Below are positions 18,246-27,040 of a stretch of DNA of 64,000 bases, in pieces; positions within the stretch are counted from its first letter, which is position 1, and every line of letters begins with the position of its first letter. Position numbers and translations under genes: made by a program. The notes under the pieces are model-generated. The model was not told the DNA's origin, made no database searches, and saw nothing but the letters and a program-made list of their open reading frames with translations. The DNA is from Dehalococcoidia bacterium (lineage in GTDB: Bacteria; Chloroflexota; Dehalococcoidia; SpSt-223), in NCBI GenBank assembly GCA_026003895.1, contig BPIC01000006.1:124001-188000 (forward strand), read 5' to 3'.

Positions 18246-20579
18246 GTGGTGGTGAAGGGGACGGTCGGAGGGACAGCGCCCTACGCCGCGCTTCCACTCG
18301 CGCTGGTGCTACTGGCCTTCGCGCTGCGTGTTACCTCTCTCAGCGCGCAGAGCATTTGGAACGACGAGGCGGGGAGCCTCTGGCACGCCCGCCATTCGGT
18401 GGAAGCAATCCTCGCCGGGATCGAGCCGGACCACCTGCCCCTGTACTTCTTACTCCTCAAAGGTTGGGTCACGCTCAGCGGCGAAACCGACGTTGCGGCC
18501 CGGTTTTTCAGCGTGATCGCGAGCGTTGTCACCGTGCCGCTCATTTGGTGGCTCGGTCGGCAGCTCGCCGGACCGCTCGCGGGGGGAACCGCTGCGCTCA
18601 TTGCGGCCATCTCGCCAGCCTCGCTCTACTACGGCCAAGAGATCCGGATGTATGCGCTGATTCCGCCGCTCGTCGTGCTTGCGCTCGGCAGCTTCCTCAA
18701 GGCGTCCAAGGGTCAGGCTCGCTGGTGGATCGTCCACGCCACGTCGCTGATTTTGCTGGCGCACCTTCACTACTTCGCCGCTCTTGTGCTCCCGGTCAGT
18801 TGGGCACTCGCGCTCGGCCGCCTCGTGGTCGTCGGCCGCGGGCGCTGGCTGGCTGGCTGGGCAGCCGCGCAGATTGGCGTAGCGATCCTCACCGTGCCCT
18901 ACCTGCTCTATCGCTTCGGTGCGGCGAGCGGCTACCAGTCCGCCTCAGCTGGGGACCTCACCCCGATCGCGATCGTCTGGCGCGGTGCAGTCGGGCTCCT
19001 CCTCGGGCATCACCTCGAGCGCGTTACCGCCGTGCTGCGCGACGGGCTGGCCAGTGCAGACCACATACTCAGCCTTCAGTTGCTGCTTCCGCTGCTGGTC
19101 GTGCTTGGCGTCGGTCTCGTGCCGTCCCGGCGGGACGGCTGGCCACTGTTGGCGGCGGCGCTCGTGACCCCGGTCGGGCTGATCGCCATCATCCTGCTCA
19201 CCGGCCGCGATTTCGTCTCGCGATATCTAATCGTGACGGCGCCGGTGCTCTGGCTGCTCATCGGAATTGGCGTGACGCGACTCGCGCGGAGGTGGCGGCC
19301 CCTCGGCGCGGCCGGGTTCGCGGCGGTCATTGTTCCATCGGCTGTGGCCCTCGCGCTCTACCACCAGCCGGCGTACGCTCGCGACGACTTTCGCAGCGCC
19401 GCCAGCTACGTCGCCGCAAACGCCGAGCCGGGCGACGTGGTTCTCCTGAACGCCGGCTACGCCTTTAAAGCATTCGAGCACTATTTCGACGGCAGCGCTC
19501 CAGTGGTTGCACTGCCCGCCGCGACGCCGCCGGACGACCGTCAGTTGGACGAGGCGACCGCTCGCGCGGTCGCGGGAGCGGCGCGCGCTTGGCTGGTGCT
19601 CTGGCAGGACTATTACAGCGACCCCCGCGGCATCGTCCAGTCGCGCCTTGAGCGCGATGGCCTTCAAATCGACGGGCAAGCGTTTCACGGTGTCAACCTC
19701 GCCCGTTACCTGCTGCTCAGCCCACTCGCGCCGAGTGCGACACCCAGCATCGGCCACCGTGCGGACTTCGGCGGGGAGATCCGGCTGCTCGGCTACGATG
19801 TCGTCGTGGACCCGCCGGACAACCCGGCGCGGCGCAGCGGGCTCGTTCGGGTGCGCCTGTACTGGCAAGCCCTTCGCCCCCTCGCCGCCAGCTATCGCGT
19901 CTTTGTTCAGCTCGTCAACCCCCTCTACCATGTCTACGCAGCGAAGGACAACCGCCCGGTCTTCGACCGTTTCCCGACCACGAGGTGGCCTCCCGAGACG
20001 ACGGTCGTGGACGACTACCGTCTTGCGCTCCTTCCTGGCACGCCGGCCGGTGAGTACCGCCTCTCGGTCGGCCTATATGACGAGGCGACGGGCCAGCGGC
20101 TATCTGTCGATGACACGGATCGAACCGACTTGCTGCTCGGTCCGGTGCGGATCGAGCAAAGCGGCGGTGCACCCGATCCCAGTCAGCCGGTGGCGATCCG
20201 GTTCGGCGAGGCTGCGGAGCTGCTCGGCTACGACATCAGTGGGACGCTCCGGCCCGGCGGCCAGATCCGGCTGACACTCCATTGGCGGGCGCTGACACCG
20301 CCGGCAGCGCTGACCGTCTTTGTGCATTTGGTCGATACCGGTGGTAGGCTGGTCGCGCAGCGGGACAGCCAGCCAGCGGCCGGCGGCTATCCGACCGAGC
20401 GCTGGCGCACCGGCGAATACATCCGCGATTTTTACGACGTCGACCTGCCAATGAGCATTGGGCCGGGCAGCTATCAGTTGCGCGTCGGCCTCTATCGCCC
20501 CGACGGCGAGCGCGTCCCGCCGCGACCGGGCAACGCCGACCGGTCCGTGACCCTGACGACCATTTCCATTCCCCAATGA
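18246..20579 (+). CDS. GT39-type membrane glycosyltransferase with two C-terminal beta-sandwich modules
   Basis: A 777-residue protein from the first of three consecutive GTG codons. The N-terminal half has about ten transmembrane helices. The PMT/GT39 signature after helix 1 is ALRVTSLSAQSIWNDEAGSL, with an acidic pair (NDEAG) expected for catalysis, followed by SPASLYYGQEIRMYALIPPL. From about residue 490 there are two copies of an extracytoplasmic beta module (LLGYDVVVDPPDNP, then LLGYDISGTLRPGGQIRLTL), each ending with a GEYRLSVGLYD- or GSYQLRVGLYR-type strand. Likely role: transfer of sugars from polyprenyl phosphate to an envelope acceptor. The frame is intact although its neighbours are broken. 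Confidence 0.82.
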   Translation: MVVKGTVGGTAPYAALPLALVLLAFALRVTSLSAQSIWNDEAGSLWHARHSVEAILAGIEPDHLPLYFLLLKGWVTLSGETDVAARFFSVIASVVTVPLIWWLGRQLAGPLAGGTAALIAAISPASLYYGQEIRMYALIPPLVVLALGSFLKASKGQARWWIVHATSLILLAHLHYFAALVLPVSWALALGRLVVVGRGRWLAGWAAAQIGVAILTVPYLLYRFGAASGYQSASAGDLTPIAIVWRGAVGLLLGHHLERVTAVLRDGLASADHILSLQLLLPLLVVLGVGLVPSRRDGWPLLAAALVTPVGLIAIILLTGRDFVSRYLIVTAPVLWLLIGIGVTRLARRWRPLGAAGFAAVIVPSAVALALYHQPAYARDDFRSAASYVAANAEPGDVVLLNAGYAFKAFEHYFDGSAPVVALPAATPPDDRQLDEATARAVAGAARAWLVLWQDYYSDPRGIVQSRLERDGLQIDGQAFHGVNLARYLLLSPLAPSATPSIGHRADFGGEIRLLGYDVVVDPPDNPARRSGLVRVRLYWQALRPLAASYRVFVQLVNPLYHVYAAKDNRPVFDRFPTTRWPPETTVVDDYRLALLPGTPAGEYRLSVGLYDEATGQRLSVDDTDRTDLLLGPVRIEQSGGAPDPSQPVAIRFGEAAELLGYDISGTLRPGGQIRLTLHWRALTPPAALTVFVHLVDTGGRLVAQRDSQPAAGGYPTERWRTGEYIRDFYDVDLPMSIGPGSYQLRVGLYRPDGERVPPRPGNADRSVTLTTISIPQ

Positions 20580-20595
20580 GGAAACGGACGGCGCG

Positions 20596-21911
20596 GTGCG
20601 CGATAATCCGACTGTGACGATCTCCTATCCCGAGACGATCGCTGTCGCCCCAGCGAACCGGCCGATCGTTGCGACGGTGCGTGTCCCCGGCTCGAAGAGC
20701 ATTACGAACCGCGCCCTCCTGATCGCTGGATTGGCGGAGGGTCGCACAACGATCGAAGGGGCGCTCTTTAGCGACGACACCCATTACTTGAGTGCAGCGC
20801 TACGGGCGCTCGGCTGCACCGTCGCCGAGGATCCCGTCTCTGAACGCTTCGTTGTCGACGGCGCAGGCGGTCCCTTTCCCGCGACCGCCGCCGACTTGTT
20901 CGTTGGCAATGCCGGCACGGCGATGCGCTTCCTCGTTGGAGTGCTGCCTCTCGGACGGGGGCGATTCCGCGTCGACGGGGTGGGGCGCATGCGAGAGCGG
21001 CCGATCGGGCCGTTAATCGATGGGCTGCGCCAACTTGGGGTGAACGTCCGAGCCGAATTCGCCAACGACTGCCCGCCGGTGGTGATCGAGGCGAATGGAG
21101 TGCGCGGCGGCCGCGTAAAGATGGCCGGTGCTCGGTCGAGCCAATACTTCTCAGCTCTTCTGATGGCGGCTCCGCTCACTGCGCACGGCATCCAAATCGA
21201 GGTCGACGGCGAGCTCGTTAGCCGGCCGTTTATCGATTTGACGCTCGCAGTGATGGCGGGCGTTTGGCGCAGCCGGCCACCACGAGGACTATCGCACCAT
21301 TGGTGCGCCGGGCGGGCAGCGTTACCACGGGCGGACCTTTCGCGTAGAGCCGGATGCGACGGCGGCATCGTACTTTTTCGCCGCTGCCGCGGTCACGGGT
21401 GGGACGGTCACCGTCGCCGGGCTGACTGACCGCTCGGCGCAGGGGGACTTGCGATTTGTGGGACGTGCTCGAGCGCATGGGCTGCCATGTTGAACGGGGG
21501 CCGAACGGCGTTACGGTGACGGGGCCCGAGCGGCTGCGCGGCATCGATGCCGACTTTGCCGAGATCTCCGATACGGCGCTCACGCTGGCCGCAATCGCCC
21601 CCTTCGCCGAGTCGCCGGTGCGGGTGCGCGGCATCGCCCACACTCGAGCGCAGGAGACCGACCGGGTAGCCGCGATGACAACAGAATTGCGGGCACTCGG
21701 CGTTCCGGTCGACGAGCACCCGGATGGCTGGACGATCTCGCCGGCACAGCCGCGGGGGGGCGAGGTCAATACCTACGACGATCACCGGATGGCGATGAGC
21801 CTCGCGGTACTCGGCTTGCGGACGCCGGGCGTTGTAATCCGCGACCCGCGCTGCGTCGCGAAAACGTTCCCGGACTTCTTCGACCGATTCGGACGCCTCG
21901 TCGCGGGATGA
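20596..21911 (+). CDS. aroA: 3-phosphoshikimate 1-carboxyvinyltransferase (EPSP synthase), two frame breaks
   Basis: GTG 20596 begins the gene. Landmarks are [20 protein letters not shown] (K34, S35, R39 for shikimate-3-phosphate), [22 protein letters not shown]-like [25 protein letters not shown], the late [15 protein letters not shown], and [11 protein letters not shown] near the C-terminus. The frame breaks at TTT 21263-21265 and GGG 21460-21462. Removing one base at each restores [17 protein letters not shown] and [13 protein letters not shown], giving about 437 residues. It catalyses the sixth step of the shikimate pathway. Its stop overlaps the next start by ATGA at 21908. Its place inside a block of membrane glycosyltransferases is unusual. 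Confidence 0.92.
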
Positions 21912-24074
21912 GCTTCCACCTGCGCTTGGCGCTGGTGGCGGTCGCCTTCGCGGTGCTCGCCGGGTTGACCAGCCTTGCCGTCCCAATCTACGAAGCACCG
22001 GACGAGACGATCCATCTCGACTATGTGTTCCATCTGCGCCAGACGGGCACGCTCCCCAGTGATGACGAGCGACCATGCCACGACGGTCGCCGGGCAGGAG
22101 GCGTTTCACCCGCCGCTCTACTACGCATTGGCGGCGCTGCTGTCGCTCCCAGCCAACCCCGGCAGGCTATCGCGAGGCGCAACGGATTAATTGGTATCAG
22201 CAGTTCGACCGCACCCAGCCGGGAAATAAGAACGTGGTCATCCACGACACGAGCGAGGCCTTCCCGTTTACCGGGCCCGCGCTTGCGATCCACCTCGCCC
22301 GCCTCGCCTCCGTGCTCTGCGGCGTTGTGACGGTCGTCTTCGCCGGCTTAGCGGCGCGGGAGGCCGGTCTCGCCGACAGCGCAGCATTGCTCACCGCCAG
22401 TCTGGTCGCGGCGCTACCCCAGTTTGTCTTTCTTTCGGCGGTGACAAATAGCGACAACGCGGTCATCGCCGCCGCCACCGCTGCCGTCTATTGGGTCGCT
22501 GCGTCTTCTCAGCCGGGGCGTCAGCGCCGCAACAGTCGTCGCGCTTGGCGCAACCGGCGGGCTTGCGGCGCTCGCCAAGGTGTCTGGTGCGCTCATCGGC
22601 ATCCTCGCCGTCGTCGGGCTCCTCCTCGCCCGCAGCAACGAACGCGGCCCCGAGCGGCGTTCGCTCCTGTGCGACCTCACGCTGTTGACTGCGCCAATGG
22701 CCGCGATCGCCGGCTGGTGGTATCTCCGCAATCTGTTCCTGTACGGAGATCCCCTCGGCTGGGACGAAATGCTCGTCTTGATCGATGCGATCTTGCGGCG
22801 AGACCCGTCGCCGGCCGCGCTTTTCGCGGAGGCGCTGAAGTTGCGTGAGTCCAGTTGGGCGCTGTTCGGCTGGGGCAATGTAGGACTTCCAGATTGGGCC
22901 TACCTCGCCTTCGACGCCGTGCTCGCGTTGTCCGCCATCGGCTGGCTGCTTCGCTTGCGTCGCCAGCCGTCCTTTCCGAAAGATGGGGTGACTCCCTATC
23001 CGCTCGCCACGCTGCTGCTCGCCGGCTGGTGCGCGGCGTTCGCCCTCGTCTTGGCGCGCTGGATGGCCGTGAACGAGCACGGTGGCCAAGGACGACTCTG
23101 GTTCCCGGCGATCGCCCCATTCGCCATCCTCTTCGTGAGCGGGCTCGCCGGTCTCCTGCCTCGCCTCCCACTTGCCGGTCCGGCTGCAGCGATCGCGGGC
23201 CTTGGGGCAGTAGCCGTCCGCCGCGCCGTGGCTTATCGTGCGCCCAGCGTACGCCGCACCAACACCACCAGCTGGACCGACCCCCCCGACAATGTCCAAG
23301 CGTCATTCGCGCCTGGCCTCGCGCTTGTCGGCTTCCGCCTCGATCCAGAGCGTGTCGCGCCGGGCCAGCGAACCATGCTCTGGCTCTGGTGGCGCATCGA
23401 CCGTCCGGTCGACGGCGATCTCGCCGTACGGCTGCGCGTTCTCGCTCGGGACTTCCAGCCGATCAGCGAGACGGTCAGCTATCCGGCTGCTGGAACCGCG
23501 ACATTCGACCGTCTCCCGACCGGAACGCTCCCTCGCGGATGGCCACAGTCTGCGCGTGCCACCCGATCTCGATGCGCCCGATTACCTTCGGATTGAGGTC
23601 GATCTGCTCGATCGCCGGACGGGATCGACCGTCCAGAGCGAGCGAGGGCTGATCACAGTCGGCCCGCTCCGGGTGACCGGCGGCACATGGCCGCCGCCGG
23701 GGATGGAGCGAGCCGCCCTCGAGGGGGAGAACGCGCTGCGCCTCGATGGCCTGCGAATCGAGCAGTATGCGCCGGAACGGCCGGAAAGCGGGGGGTCATT
23801 GGCACTGCTTCCCGCTTGGACGGCCGCGACGTCAGCGCGGTCGGCGACGGCACGAATCACCGTGCTCGACGCCACCGGCGCCGTCGTCACCGTCGCCGAT
23901 CGCGGGCTTGGAACGTGGCACGAGATCCGGAATTGGCGGGCGGGCGACCGCTTCGTCGACGAGCTCGACCTCGATCTTCCGGCGGGGCTGCCGTCCGGCG
24001 ACTACCGGCTGCAACTTGCCATTAGGGTAGACGGCCGCGAGGCCATAGGAATCGTGGGAACCGTGCGGCGGTGA
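21908..24074 (+). CDS. Large polytopic membrane protein (GT39/DUF2142-like) with C-terminal beta-sandwich region, four frame breaks
   Basis: ATG 21908 overlaps the aroA stop. The N-terminal helix is followed by YEAPDETIHLDYVFHLRQTG, the acidic loop seen in DUF2142/GT39-type proteins, then by AFHPPLYYALAALLSLPANP and ten or so helices (GWWYLRNLFLYGDPLGWDEM is a typical loop). Four frame steps occur, at about 22064-22078, CCCC 22157-22160, about 22498-22506, and CCC 23530-23532, each one surplus base. The C-terminal third (LVGFRLDPERVAPGQRTMLW to GDYRLQLAIRVDG) is a beta-sandwich region like that of the neighbouring membrane proteins. The transferase role is inferred. Confidence 0.72.
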
Positions 24075-25978
24075 GCGTTTTCGGCGACTTCGCTCTCATC
24101 TTGGCAGTTGCGTCGACCGCTGGACTCGTCGGCTGGCTCCTCGCCCCCCGCCTGAGTCTGCCTCGCTGGTCGATTCACCTCCTACCAGTCCTCGCCGTCG
24201 GCTGGGGCGTGCTCTACGCTTCGCTCTCGGTCGCCAAGCACAACGCCTTTCGGACCCACGCCTACGACCTTGGGATCTACGACCAAGTCATCTGGAACAC
24301 CAGCCAAGGGCGGCTGTTCGAGAACTCGATCATGCACTTCCTCCCCCATTTTTTGGGGGATCACTTCTCGCTTGGCCTACTGCTGCTCGCGCCGATCTAC
24401 TGGGTTTGGCCCGACCCCCGCGCCTTGCTCATCCTGCAGGCCTTCGCGCTGGCGGCGGCGGCGGTTCCGCTCGGCTACCTTGCAGGGCGGCTCCTGAAGA
24501 GTACGGCGGCCGGTCTGGCGCTCGGCGTAGGCTATTTGCTGCACCCCGGCAACGCCTTTACTGCGCTGTTCGATTTCCACGACATTGTCTTTGCCCCACC
24601 ACTGATCGCCCTCGCTCTCCGCTTCCTGCTCCTTGGGATGCCGCGCGCCTTCGCCGGATCGCTCTTGCCCATCCTCCTCATCAAAGAAGAAATGGGATTG
24701 GTAGTGACAGCAGTGGGCATTTGGACACTGCTCTTCACGCGCTTCAAGCGGACGGGGCTCGCGGTCGCCGTTTGCGGGGGCGTCGCGTTCGCCGTCATCA
24801 TCGGCGTGCTGGTGCCGTTGTTCAACCCGGAGGGGCAGTACTACTACCTCCGACGCTATTTCGATACCGGGGCGCCCGGCGGTGAGGTGGCGTTCTCGTT
24901 CGACCGATTCGCCCGCTTGTTCGCCGGGTTAATGACGGCCGAGAAGATCGCCTATCTCGGTCACCTGACCGTCCCATTTGCGCTGCTGCCGCTCGCCGGC
25001 CTCGCGAGCCTGATGGCTCTGCCGACGCTTGGCTACCACCTCCTGAGCCCGGAGTTCCCTTTCGCTTTCATCGAAAAGCACTACAGTGTCTTGCTCCTGC
25101 CGTTCCTCGCGCTGGGAGCACTGCAGGGTCTCCAGCGCCTTGGCTGGCGCTCGCCTCGTCTTCTTGGTGGTGGGGCAGCGGCGCTGTTCGGGGCAGCGTT
25201 GGCAGCATACCTCGTTATCGCTCCGGGACCGCCGGCGCGCGGGTTTGACCCAGCCCGCTTCGCGCCAAATCCTCGCGCCCCGGTGATCCGTGAGGCGATT
25301 GCCGTCATCCCGCCCGACGCAAGCCTCTTGGCGCAGACCGATCTGGTGCCGCACGTCACCCACCGGCGCACCGTGTACATGTTCCCGGATTCGCCGGTCT
25401 TTGCCGGGGCCGACTATGTGCTTCTCGATCTGGAGGGGAACAAATACCCGCTGTCCAACCCGGAGGATGACTACGACCGCGAGTTGCAGCAGTTCCTGCT
25501 GAACCCCGACTTCGAGACGATCTTCGACCGCGAGAACATGCTTGTTCTCCGCCGACGCGCCCAGCCGCTCGAACCGCCGATCCCGCTCGGAGTCAATTTC
25601 GCTCGGCGGATCGCCCTCGACGGCGCTGAGGTGACGCCGACAACGGTGCGCGCCGGCGGGACGATTACGGTGACGTTGTGGTGGCGGGCGTTGATCGACG
25701 TTCCCGAGGATAACGTCCTGTTCATCCACTTGATCGGGCCTGATGGCGAGCGCCGTGCCCAGCTCGACACCCAGCCGACCGAAGATTGGTTCGGTACGTC
25801 CCGCTGGAAGGCAGGGCGACGCTTCCGCGTCCCCTATACGCTCGCCGTGCCGGCGAGTGCGCCACCGGGCGACTACCGGCTGATTGTCGGTCTCTACGAC
25901 CTGAACAGCCAGCGCCGCCTCGGTATCGTCGGTGGCGGCAACAGTGTCGAGCTACCGCGGGGGCTGAATGTCCGCTAG
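24071..25978 (+). CDS. DUF2079 family membrane protein with a C-terminal beta-sandwich module
   Basis: A 635-residue protein starting at GTG 24071, whose last bases overlap the preceding stop (GTGA). The N-terminal region has the DUF2079 features AFRTHAYDLGIYDQVIWNTS, HFLGDHFSLGLLLLAPIYW, FDFHDIVFAPPL and the KEEMGL segment, with about twelve helices. From about residue 515 a single copy of the beta module follows (GAEVTPTTVRAGGTITVTLW, then PPGDYRLIVGLYDLNSQRRL). DUF2079 proteins resemble GT39 transferases but their donors are unproven. It converges with and overlaps the amidohydrolase gene by 27 bases. Confidence 0.82.
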   Translation: MSVFGDFALILAVASTAGLVGWLLAPRLSLPRWSIHLLPVLAVGWGVLYASLSVAKHNAFRTHAYDLGIYDQVIWNTSQGRLFENSIMHFLPHFLGDHFSLGLLLLAPIYWVWPDPRALLILQAFALAAAAVPLGYLAGRLLKSTAAGLALGVGYLLHPGNAFTALFDFHDIVFAPPLIALALRFLLLGMPRAFAGSLLPILLIKEEMGLVVTAVGIWTLLFTRFKRTGLAVAVCGGVAFAVIIGVLVPLFNPEGQYYYLRRYFDTGAPGGEVAFSFDRFARLFAGLMTAEKIAYLGHLTVPFALLPLAGLASLMALPTLGYHLLSPEFPFAFIEKHYSVLLLPFLALGALQGLQRLGWRSPRLLGGGAAALFGAALAAYLVIAPGPPARGFDPARFAPNPRAPVIREAIAVIPPDASLLAQTDLVPHVTHRRTVYMFPDSPVFAGADYVLLDLEGNKYPLSNPEDDYDRELQQFLLNPDFETIFDRENMLVLRRRAQPLEPPIPLGVNFARRIALDGAEVTPTTVRAGGTITVTLWWRALIDVPEDNVLFIHLIGPDGERRAQLDTQPTEDWFGTSRWKAGRRFRVPYTLAVPASAPPGDYRLIVGLYDLNSQRRLGIVGGGNSVELPRGLNVR

Positions 25979-26977
25979 CGGCGTCTCCGACCAGTCGATA
26001 TTCGAGAAGCAGCGCATCGCAGCGAGGTGACAGATTCCGTCCCGCTCCTCGTCGGTGAAGCGAATGCCATACTTCTCGCCCCACTCCGGCAGGTTCTTGA
26101 AGATATCGGTCCAAAGCTGGGTCTCGTGTTGGCGGCGGCGACCAACGCCGGTTTGCGGCAAATCCGTGCCCCAGACAATGCGGTAGGGGCCCACGGTGTC
26201 GAGGAAGACCCGGATGACGCGCAGCAATTCGGGGATATTTTCGTCTTTCACCGCGCCCAACACTTGCCAGTCACAGAGGTCGAGGTAGATGTTCGGCTTG
26301 CTGCGGGCAGCGGTGAGGCCTCGCCAGTACGCCCCCGTCTCGAACGGGCTCTGCAGGTTCGTGTGACCCATGATCACCCGCAGCTCGGGGAACATGACGG
26401 CGACCTCTTCCACCCACTCGGGCCACGTCCAGCGGGTGCGGCTCGACTTGCCTGCGCCGCCGGTGTGGATCAAGACGGGAACATCCAACTCGATTGCCTT
26501 CTTGTACATCGGCAGGCAGAACTCTTCGTTCGGCTGAAAACCGCAAGGTGGGTAGACCTTCAAGCCGACCGCACCGTGTTCAACGACCATTTCCTCAAAG
26601 AGCTTGACCGCTCGCGGTCGGCGCGGGTCGATCCCGGCCATGGCATACAAGCGGCCTTTGTATTTGGCGGCGTTCCTGAGGGTAATCCGGTTGAACTCTT
26701 CCACCGGCACCGGGGAATCTTCTTCCGGTCCATAGGCAAGGCCCCAGTCCAGCGTCTGGATGATGCCAACGTCGATGCCATACTGCTCTTGCTCCTGCAT
26801 CGCGCCATCGCAGGTGGGGTCCATCGTTTTGGCACGCTTGACCCGCTCGAGCACTTCGTCGACGTTCTTCGGTGGATAAACGGAATAGGCATTCGCCTCG
26901 GCGGTCTGGCGGAGGTGAGTGGGCGGAAACCAGCCGACGTCCCAGAGGTGGCGATGGATATCGACGATCTTGGTCAT
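25952..26977 (-). CDS. Amidohydrolase 2 (TIM-barrel metal-dependent hydrolase)
   Basis: A 341-residue protein from ATG 26977, with GGAAGGA upstream. The start MTKIVDIHRHLWDVGWFPPT has the HxH-like metal motif of this family (here HRHLW). Later landmarks are AVGLKVYPPCGFQPN, VLIHTGGAG, FPELRVIMGHTNLQ and IVWGTDLPQ with the metal Asp. These place it with decarboxylases and hydrolases of the ACMSD/amidohydrolase_2 group. The substrate is unknown. The gene is separated by 63 bases from the membrane protein gene downstream of its own promoter side and overlaps the end of the convergent DUF2079 gene. Confidence 0.85.
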   Translation of the reverse strand: MTKIVDIHRHLWDVGWFPPTHLRQTAEANAYSVYPPKNVDEVLERVKRAKTMDPTCDGAMQEQEQYGIDVGIIQTLDWGLAYGPEEDSPVPVEEFNRITLRNAAKYKGRLYAMAGIDPRRPRAVKLFEEMVVEHGAVGLKVYPPCGFQPNEEFCLPMYKKAIELDVPVLIHTGGAGKSSRTRWTWPEWVEEVAVMFPELRVIMGHTNLQSPFETGAYWRGLTAARSKPNIYLDLCDWQVLGAVKDENIPELLRVIRVFLDTVGPYRIVWGTDLPQTGVGRRRQHETQLWTDIFKNLPEWGEKYGIRFTDEERDGICHLAAMRCFSNIDWSETPLADIQPPR

Positions 26978-27040
26978 TCGTCCTTCCAATTGTGGGATCT
27001 TGCGAGTGTGTCCAGAATACAATTGCCATGCTGTCGCTGT

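Noticed and set aside
9187..23532. Programmed +1 frameshifting as a regulatory system
   Set aside because: Sites lie in different sequence contexts, include short homopolymers typical of sequencing error, and have no shared slippery motif or stimulating structure.
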